Positions 14,797 through 24,314 are shown, numbered from the stretch's first letter. The stretch: 64,000 nt of DNA from an uncultured Candidatus Saccharibacteria bacterium (GCA_937990725.1 CALKQS010000007.1:49538-113537), one strand, 5' to 3'. Made by a program: numbers and translations. Notes: generated by a model from the sequence alone, not told the origin.

Positions 14797-15846
14797 ATGA
14801 ACGCAGACCAATCATCGACTCAGCCAGCAGAAGCGCCGAAGCCTATTAATGGTGCACAACTCGTCTCACTTATTAATGCGCTACGTAAGCTCCCCTGGCC
14901 AATGACGTATGAGGTGTATGATAGTCTTATCCAAGAATTTGGCTGGCAACTCGTCAGGCAGCCCGATGCAGCGCAGTCACAGGATGATAGCCAGCAATAT
15001 ATGCATTACGATGGCGGCGTGCCGCTGCTTGCGACAGTGGAGAATGGCTTCGTTGAGTCGGTTGGTGGCAGTGTAGTAGTTGACATGATTCATGAGTTAT
15101 CTAACAAGGAATGCCGTGAGCTATACGATGAGTACTGTGCAGCAGGTACCACTGCGTGGGGCTGGCCAACCGATGTGCGGCGCAAAGACAACCTCGCCGG
15201 TACGATATGGAAAGGCTTTGCACCACAAACGCCAGCTTCGTGGGAGTATGTCAGTATTAACATCAACGAGATAGATAAGACGATCATGTTTGTTGTTGCT
15301 AGTAGGCAAACTGGTGCGCCGCACGATAACGCACGTCGGCCGCGTACGATCCAGCCCTATCCTGGCCCTGATCCATTGCCGCGCCTGGAGAGTGAGCTAC
15401 ATGAGGAGACATACTTCTCTCCAGAGCAATTTACTAGCTGGATCGACCGCATCCTCAGCCAACCATCACTGCGCTCTATGCAGCAGTTTGATACTACAAT
15501 GCAGAGCCAAGGTTGGCAGCTTATGAAGCAAGAGGAGAATACCTGGTGGTATTATGATGGGCCGTTGCGCGTTATGGTGTCGAGCGAAGGTGGTGCTGTA
15601 TCGATGGTCGTCGTATGGTTTGCCAATGGTTCACCCACAGCAGAGTGCCTCGACCTCTACCGCCAATACGTGCAGGCTGGGCAAACAGCCTGGGGTGAGC
15701 CAAGCGATGAGGTGGACGAAGCTGAGCATGCTGCAGAAGGTCTGGCTATCTCAACCGTCTGGATGAACGACCAGGACGACACCATCACCCTGATGCAGAG
15801 CACGGATAAGCTCTATACACTCATCGATGTTGCCGCTCAGTCGTAG
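14797..15846 (+). CDS. Two-repeat protein, DUF6301-like domain (type A) x2
   Basis: 349 aa made of two copies of a domain of about 150 residues. Each begins with a WP-type helix and an aromatic GW (copy 1 LRKLPWPMTYEVYDSLIQEF then GWQL; copy 2 MQQFDTTMQSQGWQLMK). Each contains a Leu-Tyr/Ala-Gly-Trp-Gly motif (ELYDEYCAAGTTAWGWP and DLYRQYVQAGQTAWGEP), and ends with a beta-rich stretch (TIMFVVASR and TITLMQSTDKL). The pattern resembles actinobacterial DUF6301; this match is from memory and tentative. The C-terminal copy is clearly homologous to the last domain of the 1252-aa protein 88 bp downstream, so the pair arose by duplication. No signal peptide. Function unknown. Confidence 0.6.
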   Translation: MNADQSSTQPAEAPKPINGAQLVSLINALRKLPWPMTYEVYDSLIQEFGWQLVRQPDAAQSQDDSQQYMHYDGGVPLLATVENGFVESVGGSVVVDMIHELSNKECRELYDEYCAAGTTAWGWPTDVRRKDNLAGTIWKGFAPQTPASWEYVSININEIDKTIMFVVASRQTGAPHDNARRPRTIQPYPGPDPLPRLESELHEETYFSPEQFTSWIDRILSQPSLRSMQQFDTTMQSQGWQLMKQEENTWWYYDGPLRVMVSSEGGAVSMVVVWFANGSPTAECLDLYRQYVQAGQTAWGEPSDEVDEAEHAAEGLAISTVWMNDQDDTITLMQSTDKLYTLIDVAAQS

Positions 15847-15884
15847 GGTGTCTCATGATGCTCGTGCGATAGAATCAAAAGTGA

Positions 15885-15890
15885 TATAGT
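15885..15890 (+). promoter_or_regulatory. -10 element TATAGT of the 1252-aa gene
   Basis: TATAGT in the 88-bp gap between the two repeat proteins, about 45 nt before the ATG at 15935. AAGGA (15924-15928) gives a Shine-Dalgarno site 6 nt from the start. Confidence 0.45.
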
Positions 15891-15934
15891 ACAAGGTACC
15901 TCATAAGATATAGACAACAGTACAAGGATGATAC

Positions 15935-18900
15935 ATGAAGAAAAAACAATCATCACAAATACGAAAAAAGCCTCCAGTAGCGTCATTGGAGAGTTCCACA
16001 GCACTTATCGAGTGGATTGATGCGATCAGAGCTATGCCATGGTCATCAGCTTGGTCTGAGATAGCGGCACTGGCCTCTTCGTATGGATGGAAGGCAAAGC
16101 TGGATGATGAGAGAAATGAAGACCATTCGCTTGTTTTTGAAGATACTACTGGGAACACAGTCATCGTTCAATGTAATGACGACGAAAGCCGCTATATCAT
16201 CACGCGTACTGTCGCTCAAGCAAAGAACAAACGGTTACAGCGCAAATCCTACGACGAATACCTCCAAGCGGCCCATGCCGCGTGGGGCAAGCCAAAGGAA
16301 TATACCGATTACGGCAAATGGGGCCAATATGCACCACGTGAGCCAGTTACGTATCAGTGGCGATTTTTTCCTATCAAGGATGAGATTTCTTGTGTTAGAG
16401 ATATTGATATCATACAGCAAACATGCACGATTGATTTTAGCCCAGTAGACACAAAAGCAAAGCAGTGGGACATCAAGGTATCGTTGCATGTTGAGAAGAA
16501 TCTCTCCACGCAGCAGTCACCACCGTACATGACAGGGCGTGGCTGGGTGACAGCACTGAGCTGGCTCGCGGCATTGCCATGGCCATTGTTTGAATATGAG
16601 CTTGAAGCTATTCAATTATCATTGGGATGGCATTGGTATAGAGATACGACGTATGATGATTGGCATGGTAATGTCCTTGTTAAAGACACGGTAGGGAATG
16701 AGGATGAAGTCGGCGGAAAAAGGCCAATACGTGATCTGATTCTTGAGTATCGCTTACCTGGCGACGCAAGAAAAAATGAGATACGAGGTCTGCTCATCGA
16801 ATATTATCAAGCAGCAACCAATGTATGGGGCGTCGCGATACCCCAACAATCAACATTTGACTCATCACTATGCTGGCAGTGGAAGTTGCCAACTGATGTG
16901 ACCATCACACTTGGTATGCGACCTGCAACCCTTGACGATAACGATCATGGACTGCGTTCGAGTTACATCTTGTATACAATCATCACCGTAGATACCGAGC
17001 AGCAACGTCATCGAATGAATGACCCATATGGTGTTGTACCGCCTCCAGCAGTACCTCCAGCACCAGTCACGGCTCACCAAGCATGGGACATCTTTGAAGA
17101 GGAGTTATATAAAACATTACGTCAGTTAATTGAGCAGCCACGCCAATACACATTGCTATTTGATAGTGATGAAGCAGAGCTCCGGCGGGGGAATACTATT
17201 ATCAAGTTTGCCGGCCGAGGAACTGAATGCCCGACAGAGATGGTGATTAGCATGGTTGACCTCTTCTGCGAGGCAGAAAAGGATCAACTACAAGCGTGTG
17301 GCTTCGTCGAGGATGATGAGGCGTTTCGCTTGGAGTGTCGATTGCCACAATCGGCTCGCAAAGAGCAGTTGCGTGCGGCGGCCCATGGGTGTGTAGTTTG
17401 GCTACGTGATAGCCAGGGTGTGAGCGAGCCAAGCCGCCTTCTGGTATGGACAGTACGCACCCCAGAGATTGAGAGGGATAGCTGGTGGCTGTGGCGAAAG
17501 GATACAATTGATCCTGGTCAGCTCTCTATTGCCAACGATCATTTACTGCACGCTGGTGTGCGCAGTGTCAATCTGCATCCCGATCATGAAGCGGTTTATC
17601 GCCAGTATAGCGAGAAGTTCTCCACACTTGATCTCACGCAAATACCCAGGGATTATGGCCTCTCATCCCGTCTCGAGAGCGATGTGTTAGGGTGGTTTTA
17701 TGGTATCGGGTCGCTATCGTGGCCCATGACAAAACATGAGGTATTAGATGCTATTCGACAGGAGCTTGATTGGGAGATAGATACGCAGCCAGGATGTGTC
17801 AATAACGTTATTCACCTTGTATCTCCAGCGCAGCACAGTCGAAGCATTACTTGTGAAGACAAGCGGAATGTGATGAACTTTTCCGTTGATGGGCTATCAC
17901 CTGCTGAGGCGCAGGCGCTCTATGCTTACTGTACTGAGTATGGCGCGACTGTATGGGGTGGAGTAGACTCATCGTACAGTACACCCCGGCAAAATATGAT
18001 CACGTGGTGCCGTCATTACGTAAAGGACAAGCAGGTTATTCGTGAGTCTTGCACGCTGTGGCACAGTAAAACAGAACAGCAGCAAAGTGTCTCTATAACA
18101 CTTAATATACAACAAGTTGCACCAGCGCACGACCATGACTACATGACCCCGCGTAGTTTTATCAACGTTATGAACTGGTTTGATGAATTGACCAAGTCGT
18201 CAGTTCGGCTCAACTTTGAGGCGGTGAGCAACGTATTTGGTTGGCGCAATGATCAGATTACCGAGTCAAGCCAGGTTGGTGTGCTTGCCGCGATCGATTG
18301 GCCAGATGAGAATAACTCTCAGGAATATACCCTTTCGTTTACCTTCCAGTTGCCAGATGGTATGAACACTGATGATGTTCGGTCATTGTGGCAGACGTAT
18401 GTTGAGGCGGGTAACCACGCATGGGGCACGGCACAGCTACAACAAGATCGTCATGTCGCGCACTGGATCATGCCATCTCAAGATATGCCATCGTATAAGC
18501 GTCTGACGCTTGGCATCAGGCCAGCCACCGAAGCAGATCATAAAAGGCAGCTGTTCTCGGAGTCTATCTTGTATGCGAAGTTTGAGGTTGTGTGGTATGA
18601 GTGGTATAATCCAGCGTTAGATACAACGCTCGTAAGCGACACATCGCTAACTGCTGACTTTGTCTACCCAACATGGGAGGCGTTTGAGGATGCGTTATAT
18701 CAGACACTGCAGTCGTTTTGCACGCAGCCGCGGCAGTATGCCATAATGGTAGATGATGCAATGGAAAGCTGGAAACAGCGGACTGCCATACGATTGAAAG
18801 GCCTAGGGGTGGTTGATGACGCGCATGTAGTCATCTCATTTGATGGATGTACAAGACGAACTGGTTTTACTCAACTAACAAATGATGAGCAACAACAATT

Positions 18901-19693
18901 ATGCGCACTTGGATTCAGAAAAGGTAAGTATGACTGGGAGTGCCACGTGCCAAGAGCCGCTTCTGACCAAGCACTACGTGCAGCAGCACATGGTTGCGTC
19001 GTACGTTTACGCGATATAAGCGGCATTACGTCGCCAGTCGACATGCTTAATTGGACGTGGCAACTGCCACAGCTTGAGTCTGCAAGTCATCAACTTGCTA
19101 CCGCTCAGCTCGATAGCGGTCAGCCGTATATGATCAATTTTGATCTTGCCCGTCTTGGAGTGCAGCAGCATAACGCACAAGGTGCGCCTGGTTTTCGCAC
19201 ATACTGGCTCATGAAAAAGCAGTTCGATGCCAAGATGCAGGTATATCCCACCCCAGAGCAATATACTGCTCAAGTCAATCGTATTTTGAGCCAGGCGTGG
19301 CCGCTGTCCATGGAGCAGTTTGATGATGTGCTGCGACAGCAGGGCTGGCGGATAAAGAGCATAATGCCCTATATGAAGGCGGTACGGTGGTATTATGATG
19401 GGGCACTGTCAATGCAAGTGTCTAGTTATAAGGATACTGTCACTCAGGTAACGATATGTTTTGCAAGCCAGTTACCCGTCATGGATTGTCTTGACCTTTA
19501 TCGTTGCTATGCGCAGGCTGGGCACGCAGCGTGGGGTGAACCAGTCGATGGTGATAATGTAGGTGAGATTGAACACATCACAAAGGATATACGTATCTCA
19601 ACCACTTGGAGAACTGACATGGGCGATACAATCACCCTTGTACAGCGTGCGGATCAGCTTGATGCGTCAATTGATATTGCCAAGCGGCAGTAG
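15935..19693 (+). CDS. Giant repeat protein with (A-A-B)2-A domain layout
   Basis: 1252 aa without signal peptide or membrane segments. Type A domains, the same as in the 349-aa neighbour, lie at about residues 25-175, 200-355, 580-725, 740-890 and 1105-1252. Each ends its helical part in a Tyr-x-x-Ala-x-x-x-Trp-Gly motif (EYLQAAHAAWGKP, IEYYQAATNVWGVA, TYVEAGNHAWGTA, RCYAQAGHAAWGEP). Type B domains lie at about 380-508 and 910-1042. They start WDIFEEELYKTLRQL or WEAFEDALYQTLQSF and share LRAAAHGCVV-LRD-GI/V. Type B recalls the TY-Chap N-terminal domain of actinobacterial conflict-system proteins (tentative). The A-A-B order occurs twice, an internal duplication. Base composition is more AT-rich than neighbours such as metG. 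Not identified as a known protein. Confidence 0.6.
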   Translation: MKKKQSSQIRKKPPVASLESSTALIEWIDAIRAMPWSSAWSEIAALASSYGWKAKLDDERNEDHSLVFEDTTGNTVIVQCNDDESRYIITRTVAQAKNKRLQRKSYDEYLQAAHAAWGKPKEYTDYGKWGQYAPREPVTYQWRFFPIKDEISCVRDIDIIQQTCTIDFSPVDTKAKQWDIKVSLHVEKNLSTQQSPPYMTGRGWVTALSWLAALPWPLFEYELEAIQLSLGWHWYRDTTYDDWHGNVLVKDTVGNEDEVGGKRPIRDLILEYRLPGDARKNEIRGLLIEYYQAATNVWGVAIPQQSTFDSSLCWQWKLPTDVTITLGMRPATLDDNDHGLRSSYILYTIITVDTEQQRHRMNDPYGVVPPPAVPPAPVTAHQAWDIFEEELYKTLRQLIEQPRQYTLLFDSDEAELRRGNTIIKFAGRGTECPTEMVISMVDLFCEAEKDQLQACGFVEDDEAFRLECRLPQSARKEQLRAAAHGCVVWLRDSQGVSEPSRLLVWTVRTPEIERDSWWLWRKDTIDPGQLSIANDHLLHAGVRSVNLHPDHEAVYRQYSEKFSTLDLTQIPRDYGLSSRLESDVLGWFYGIGSLSWPMTKHEVLDAIRQELDWEIDTQPGCVNNVIHLVSPAQHSRSITCEDKRNVMNFSVDGLSPAEAQALYAYCTEYGATVWGGVDSSYSTPRQNMITWCRHYVKDKQVIRESCTLWHSKTEQQQSVSITLNIQQVAPAHDHDYMTPRSFINVMNWFDELTKSSVRLNFEAVSNVFGWRNDQITESSQVGVLAAIDWPDENNSQEYTLSFTFQLPDGMNTDDVRSLWQTYVEAGNHAWGTAQLQQDRHVAHWIMPSQDMPSYKRLTLGIRPATEADHKRQLFSESILYAKFEVVWYEWYNPALDTTLVSDTSLTADFVYPTWEAFEDALYQTLQSFCTQPRQYAIMVDDAMESWKQRTAIRLKGLGVVDDAHVVISFDGCTRRTGFTQLTNDEQQQLCALGFRKGKYDWECHVPRAASDQALRAAAHGCVVRLRDISGITSPVDMLNWTWQLPQLESASHQLATAQLDSGQPYMINFDLARLGVQQHNAQGAPGFRTYWLMKKQFDAKMQVYPTPEQYTAQVNRILSQAWPLSMEQFDDVLRQQGWRIKSIMPYMKAVRWYYDGALSMQVSSYKDTVTQVTICFASQLPVMDCLDLYRCYAQAGHAAWGEPVDGDNVGEIEHITKDIRISTTWRTDMGDTITLVQRADQLDASIDIAKRQ

Positions 19694-19718
19694 CCCAAGA
19701 CACCCTAACCCGCCCCAT

Positions 19719-19726
19719 GCTATAAT
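19719..19726 (+). promoter_or_regulatory. Extended -10 (TGC-TATAAT) of metG
   Basis: TATAAT at 19721-19726, ATG at 19733 after 6 nt. Leaderless start predicted for the metG-tatD operon. Confidence 0.7.
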
Positions 19727-19732
19727 ACCCCT

Positions 19733-21229
19733 ATGACCAAACAACACGCCTACATCACCACTGCTATTCCTTATGTCAACGGTAAGCCGCATATTGGCAA
19801 TGCGCTCGACTATCTCCTGGCCGATATCTGGGCGCGCTACCAGAAGCAGAATGGCCATGAGGTGCGCTTCCAAGTTGGCACAGACGAGCATGGCAACAAA
19901 ATTGCTGCCAAGGCTCAGGCGAATGGGCTCGACCCACAGGGCTATGTAGACAGCATGTATGGCAACTTCAAAGTCTTGATGGAGGCAGTTGGTGCAGAAT
20001 ACACTGACTTTATCCGCACGACTGACCCGCACCACGTTGCAGCAGTGCAGTACATCTGGCAGCGGCTTGCTCAGGCGGGGCTGATCTACAAGCACACCTA
20101 TGAGGGCTGGTACTGCGTGGGGCATGAGGCATTCTTTACCGACAAGGAAGTCCACGAGACGAATGGTATATGTCCTGATCACCAAACGCCGTATGAGCGC
20201 GTCTCAGAGGAGAACTACTACCTCAAAGCGAGTGCCTTTACCGAGCAGATTCGCCAAGCCATTACTGAAGGCCGGATGAAAATCGTGCCCGAGTTCCGCA
20301 AAAATGAGTTCCTCGAGCTTATCAAAAATGGCGTTCAAGATGTCTCAATTAGCCGTCCGCGTAAGACACTGAGCTGGGGCGTGCCAGTGCCAGGCGATGA
20401 CAGCCAGGTGATGTATGTTTGGCTCGATGCCTTGGCCAATTACATTACAGTGCTAGGCTATCCGGATAGGGCTGAGTGGCAGGCATATTGGCCAGCCGAT
20501 GTGCAGGTGATTGGCAAGGATATCTTGCGCTTCCACGCGGGAATCTGGCCCGCTATGTTGCTCGGGCTTGATCTCCCACTACCGAAGACACTACTCGTCC
20601 ACGGCTTCGTTCACGTTGGAGGTAGTAAAATGAGTAAAACAGTTGGCAATGTGGTCGACCCAATGGAAATCATCCAGAGCTACGGGGCCGATGCCTTCCG
20701 CTACTTCTTTGCCCGCCATATTCCTACCCAAGACGATGGAGACTTTACCTGGGAGAAATTTGAGAAGGCATACAATGGAGAGCTTGGTAACGACCTCGGC
20801 AACCTTGTGCAGCGGGTAGCAGCCATGCTGACACGCTACCAAGCAGGAGTGATTGGCGATGCGCCGCAAGCCGAGCACGATATGACCATCTACCGCGACA
20901 TGATGCAGCGGCTGGAGTTCGACAAAGCACTCGATGAAGTATGGAGCTCCGTCCGCAGCCTCAACCAATACCTTGAGCGGGTCAAGCCATGGGAGATCGC
21001 CAAGCGCCGCGCCACCGACCACGATGCCGAGTCGCACCTGAGTGAAGTCTTAGCCTATGCGGCCAGTACTTTGCTGCAGATTGCCGATGAGCTTGTGCCA
21101 TTCATGCCTGCTACTGCTCAGGCTATCCACACTATCTTTGGTACTGGCGTCGTGCCAGCCGACGCCCCACCGCTGTTCCCGAAGCGCTATATTCACACTC
21201 CTGACCCACGAGCTCACGCCGCCTCATAA
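19733..21229 (+). CDS. metG: Methionyl-tRNA synthetase
   Basis: Charges tRNA-Met in the cytoplasm; class I synthetase. The N-terminus YITTAIPYVNGKPHIGNALD holds the HIGH-type motif (HIGN, about residues 18-21). The zinc-knuckle region is reduced to WYCVGHEAFF ... NGICPDHQTP. The KMSKS-type motif is GGSKMSKTVGN (about residue 300). The anticodon-binding alpha-helical domain (RVAAMLTRYQ ... YLERVKPWEIAKR) closes the protein at 498 aa, so the C-terminal EMAP/Trbp111-like dimerisation domain of longer MetRS is absent. First gene of an operon with tatD (15-nt gap) and two small hypothetical genes. Confidence 0.95.
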   Translation: MTKQHAYITTAIPYVNGKPHIGNALDYLLADIWARYQKQNGHEVRFQVGTDEHGNKIAAKAQANGLDPQGYVDSMYGNFKVLMEAVGAEYTDFIRTTDPHHVAAVQYIWQRLAQAGLIYKHTYEGWYCVGHEAFFTDKEVHETNGICPDHQTPYERVSEENYYLKASAFTEQIRQAITEGRMKIVPEFRKNEFLELIKNGVQDVSISRPRKTLSWGVPVPGDDSQVMYVWLDALANYITVLGYPDRAEWQAYWPADVQVIGKDILRFHAGIWPAMLLGLDLPLPKTLLVHGFVHVGGSKMSKTVGNVVDPMEIIQSYGADAFRYFFARHIPTQDDGDFTWEKFEKAYNGELGNDLGNLVQRVAAMLTRYQAGVIGDAPQAEHDMTIYRDMMQRLEFDKALDEVWSSVRSLNQYLERVKPWEIAKRRATDHDAESHLSEVLAYAASTLLQIADELVPFMPATAQAIHTIFGTGVVPADAPPLFPKRYIHTPDPRAHAAS

Positions 21230-21244
21230 ACAAAGAAGTAAGCT

Positions 21245-22093
21245 ATGACAAGCGATACGACACATACTCTTGACAGCACACCACCCATGCCACGCCTTAT
21301 CGACTCGCATTGCCACCTGCACGATAGCGAGTTCTATGACGATGCAGCGCGCGAGGCAGCCTACCAGCAGGCTGTCCAGGCTGGCATTGCCATGATCTGC
21401 GTTGGGACGGATGTGCGTAGCTCGCGCCAGGCAGTGCAGTTTGCCCTGGCGCACGACTACTGCTATGCAGCGGTGGGTATTCATCCTCATGATGCTGAGG
21501 TAGCGGGTGAGGCGGGCATTGTAGCCATCCGCGAGCTCCTCGCTGAGCAGCCACTGCGGCAGGGCCGGCCCGTCATTGTGGGGGTGGGGGAGATTGGCCT
21601 GGATTATTTTTATGACAATAGCGCCCGCCCAGCGCAGCAGCAGTGCCTCCAGGCGCAGATGCAGCTCGCAGCGGAGTTTCGGCTGCCCGTTAGCTTCCAT
21701 GTGCGCGACGAGAAGCAAGCTCACGGTGCAGTGTGGCAGGACTTTTGGCCTATCTACGATGCCCAGCCAGTGTGCGGCGTCTTGCACAGCTTTACCGATA
21801 CTCAGGCGCAGCTTGAGCAGGGCCGTGCTCGCGGCTTATATATTGGCGTCAATGGCATTAGCACCTTCACGAAGGACAGTGCTCAGCAGCAGCTCTACAC
21901 CGATCTCTCACTCGATGCCATGCTGCTCGAGACCGACGCTCCCTTCTTGACTCCGGTGCCCTTCCGTGGTAGAATCAACCTACCGGCTTATGTGGAGGAG
22001 GTAGCCCGTGACCAAGCAGCCAAGAAGGGTTTGCCCATCGCACGCGTCGCCGCCACCACAACGGCAAATGTACAGAGGTTATTTGATATATGA
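21245..22093 (+). CDS. tatD: TatD-family metal-dependent deoxyribonuclease
   Basis: TIM-barrel metallohydrolase with 3'-5' DNase activity in characterised homologues. Metal-binding signatures in order are IDSHCHLHDSEF, VGEIGLDYFYD, VSFHVRDEKQ, LHSFTDTQ and LLETDAPFLTPV. The C-terminal NLPAYVEEVARDQAAKKGLP matches the family. Length is 282 aa from the annotated ATG. An internal ATG (MPRLIDSHCHLHD) would give the more usual N-terminus and cannot be excluded. It lies 15 nt behind metG, a pairing also common in Firmicutes. Its stop overlaps the ATG of the next gene by 4 nt. Confidence 0.9.
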   Translation: MTSDTTHTLDSTPPMPRLIDSHCHLHDSEFYDDAAREAAYQQAVQAGIAMICVGTDVRSSRQAVQFALAHDYCYAAVGIHPHDAEVAGEAGIVAIRELLAEQPLRQGRPVIVGVGEIGLDYFYDNSARPAQQQCLQAQMQLAAEFRLPVSFHVRDEKQAHGAVWQDFWPIYDAQPVCGVLHSFTDTQAQLEQGRARGLYIGVNGISTFTKDSAQQQLYTDLSLDAMLLETDAPFLTPVPFRGRINLPAYVEEVARDQAAKKGLPIARVAATTTANVQRLFDI

Positions 22094-22695
22094 ATGAACT
22101 CCAAATAAATCACACGAAGAAAAACGTAACCCCCGCTCCTGAGGGTAATTTTGGTGGCGAGACAGCGACAAAAGATTCATACGGTCAGCCAGGAATGCTT
22201 ACGCTCAAGCAACTTCGCGAGCAAGAGCGGCTTGCTCGTGTGAAAGAGGAACTCATGCGGGTTGCGAAGGTGTATGATGGTGACCCAGATGACCTAACAG
22301 GTGAGAAAAAAGTTTCTCCCAAGGAAGCTTATTATCAGAATATCGAGTATGCAAAAGGTGTTACGAGCCTTGTGTTGAAGATGCGAGAGTATCTGCTTAA
22401 GAAGTATGGTAGCCAAGATGCGAGCAAGCTACTTGAAGAGAATAGTGGAATGACTGGTGTGGACAGCGTTCTCAAGAAATCTTCTTTCGCTGTTGGCGAT
22501 GAGATTAATCTCAATCCTGATTTTTGGAACAAAAATCCTGACGACAAGAAAACTGACCAAGAAAATAGGAACAACGATGGCAATAACCCAGTAGTAGATA
22601 TGTCGTCATATGCAGCCAGACGAGCACGTCGTGAAGCACCTGCACCTACTAACAGTTCTAGTAGCTATTACTACCCTGAGGAGCACGCTGCCTAG
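22090..22695 (+). CDS. Hypothetical hydrophilic protein
   Basis: 201 aa, not recognised. It overlaps tatD by 4 nt (ATGA), so it is translated from the same message. The N-terminus is polar and disordered. A charged helical core follows (LKQLREQERLARVKEELMRV, then KVSPKEAYYQNIEYAKG and LVLKMREYLLKKYG). The tail is Asn/Asp/Lys-rich and ends in a serine/tyrosine stretch. No signal peptide, no membrane helix, no catalytic motif. Composition is more A-rich than its operon partners. Its place between tatD and another small gene suggests a housekeeping-linked accessory role, but nothing in the sequence specifies it. Confidence 0.6.
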   Translation: MNELQINHTKKNVTPAPEGNFGGETATKDSYGQPGMLTLKQLREQERLARVKEELMRVAKVYDGDPDDLTGEKKVSPKEAYYQNIEYAKGVTSLVLKMREYLLKKYGSQDASKLLEENSGMTGVDSVLKKSSFAVGDEINLNPDFWNKNPDDKKTDQENRNNDGNNPVVDMSSYAARRARREAPAPTNSSSSYYYPEEHAA

Positions 22696-23132
22696 TGAGA
22701 AAGCCAAGCTCACTCCTTGGTAAAGCCTATGCGCTGCTGGCGGGTGATACCAGCATTGGCAAGTCGAAGAAGCGGCCCTTTAAGCGCTATACCGAGCGCG
22801 AGCTCATCACGCTGGAGAGTGAGATTGGGGCGGAGCTGTTTGGCCCGGTAGAGAAGGGTCGGCATCGAGAGTTCTTTTGCCTGGATACAAAGACGTGGAT
22901 CTGGCACGAAGAATGGACAGACGAGAAGCGCCACATCCAGACCAATACTATCCGCTACGAGATTAATGACCGAGGTATTCTCAAAGTGCAAGAAGGGGCG
23001 CGCTATAGTTACTTAGTTGGCGATGAGCTGCGCAACTTCGTCATGGCGACGCGCCTCTATTATGAGCGGGTGGCGCGCGAGATATACCGCGTTGACCCCA
23101 ATACTGGCCAGCGTTTCGCTGATCCGGACTAG
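22695..23132 (+). CDS. Small hypothetical soluble protein
   Basis: 145 aa. The GTG start at 22695 shares one base with the preceding TAG stop, implying translational coupling and membership of the metG-tatD operon. The N-terminus is basic (SIGKSKKRPFKRYTERELI). The core contains ESEIGAELFGPVEKGRHREF, then a WIWHEEWTDEKRHIQTNTIRYE beta-rich segment, and a C-terminal tyrosine/arginine-rich helix (RLYYERVAREIYRVDP). Family not recognised. Charged, single-domain and without export signals. Confidence 0.6.
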   Translation: MRKPSSLLGKAYALLAGDTSIGKSKKRPFKRYTERELITLESEIGAELFGPVEKGRHREFFCLDTKTWIWHEEWTDEKRHIQTNTIRYEINDRGILKVQEGARYSYLVGDELRNFVMATRLYYERVAREIYRVDPNTGQRFADPD

Positions 23133-23134
23133 AG

Positions 23135-23143
23135 TGCTATACT
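23135..23143 (+). promoter_or_regulatory. Extended -10 (TGC-TATACT) of the cysteine desulfurase operon
   Basis: TATACT at 23138-23143, 7 nt before the GTG at 23151. This separates the nifS-ElyC-mnmA operon from the metG operon upstream. Confidence 0.65.
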
Positions 23144-23150
23144 AATTGGA

Positions 23151-24314
23151 GTGAAACCAGAGATGATATATTGCGACCACGCAGCGGCCACGCCGATGGA
23201 TGAGCGTGTTTTGGCGGCGATGCAGCCCTACTTTGCTGAGCAGTTTTTTAACCCGTCTAGTCCTTATGCGCCAGCAGTAGCGGTGCGGCAGGCCTATCGC
23301 CAGGCAAAGCACCGCCTTGCGGTGGCGCTGGGCGGCAAGCCAGATGAAATTATTATGACGGCTGGTGCAACGGAGTCGATCAACCTCATGTTTGCTGGTG
23401 TACACGGCCATGTGGTAACGGCAAATATTGAGCACCACGCTGTCCTGGCAGCAGCGCACCAGCATGATGTGACAGTGGTAGCGGCTAACCCAAAGGGTGT
23501 GGTGACGCCCGATGCGATTGCCCAGGTGATTCGCCCAGAGACGGTACTCGTCAGTATTGCTCTGGCCAACAATGAGCTAGGAACGATCCAACCACTGCGG
23601 GCAATTGCCGCAGTGGTAGCCCGTGAGCGCCAGCGACGACTCGAAGCGGGTGAATCAACGCCACTCTACCTCCACAGTGATGCCTCGCAGGGGGCAGGTC
23701 AGCTCGATATTAATGTGGCGCGCCTTGGCGTGGATGCACTGACGCTCAATGCGGGCAAGATATACGGTCCTAAGCAAGTTGGCCTCTTGTGGCTGGCTAG
23801 CCAGGTGCGGCTTGATCCACTCATTGTTGGTGGCGGGCAAGAGCGTGGCCTGCGCAGCGGGACGGAGAATGTGGCCGGTACGGTCGGCTTTGCAACGGCA
23901 CTTGAGCTTGCCCAGGCACATCGCAAATCCGAGGCGCAGCGCCTTGAGCGGCTGCGTAACAGTATGCAGCGCACGCTATGTGAGTACATCCCCACAGCAG
24001 TTGTCTCGGGTGATGTGAAGCATCGTTTGGCGGGCCATTTGCACATCTCGTTCCCCGGGGTGGATGCCGAGCGGCTCATTTTCTTACTTGAGCGCGATGG
24101 CGTGCTTGTGGCAACTGGCAGCGCCTGTGCGGCCAATAAGGGTTTGCGCAGCCATGTCCTCACCGCGATTGGCCTATCGCCAGAGGTAGCCGACGGAAGT
24201 CTACGCATTAGCCTGGGGCGGCTCTCGACCGAGGAGAACTGTCAGCGTGCGGCGCAGTGCATTATTGCAGCGGTGCAGCACGAGCAGCAGCGGATGAAAG
24301 GGGTGCGGCGATGA
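23151..24314 (+). CDS. Cysteine desulfurase (NifS/IscS family)
   Basis: PLP enzyme that removes sulfur from cysteine and holds it as a persulfide for delivery to acceptors. Motifs are YCDHAAATPMDERV at the N-terminus, MTAGATESINLMFAG, the PLP-region LHSDASQGAGQLDIN, the Schiff-base lysine in LNAGKIYGPKQVG (about residue 205), and the persulfide cysteine in VATGSACAANKG (about residue 325). The GTG at 23151 fits the -10 box; an ATG at 23163 (MIYCDH) is the alternative and matches the usual NifS N-terminus. The operon with mnmA indicates that the main sulfur acceptor is the tRNA 2-thiouridylase. No IscU-like scaffold gene is visible nearby. Confidence 0.9.
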   Translation: MKPEMIYCDHAAATPMDERVLAAMQPYFAEQFFNPSSPYAPAVAVRQAYRQAKHRLAVALGGKPDEIIMTAGATESINLMFAGVHGHVVTANIEHHAVLAAAHQHDVTVVAANPKGVVTPDAIAQVIRPETVLVSIALANNELGTIQPLRAIAAVVARERQRRLEAGESTPLYLHSDASQGAGQLDINVARLGVDALTLNAGKIYGPKQVGLLWLASQVRLDPLIVGGGQERGLRSGTENVAGTVGFATALELAQAHRKSEAQRLERLRNSMQRTLCEYIPTAVVSGDVKHRLAGHLHISFPGVDAERLIFLLERDGVLVATGSACAANKGLRSHVLTAIGLSPEVADGSLRISLGRLSTEENCQRAAQCIIAAVQHEQQRMKGVRR

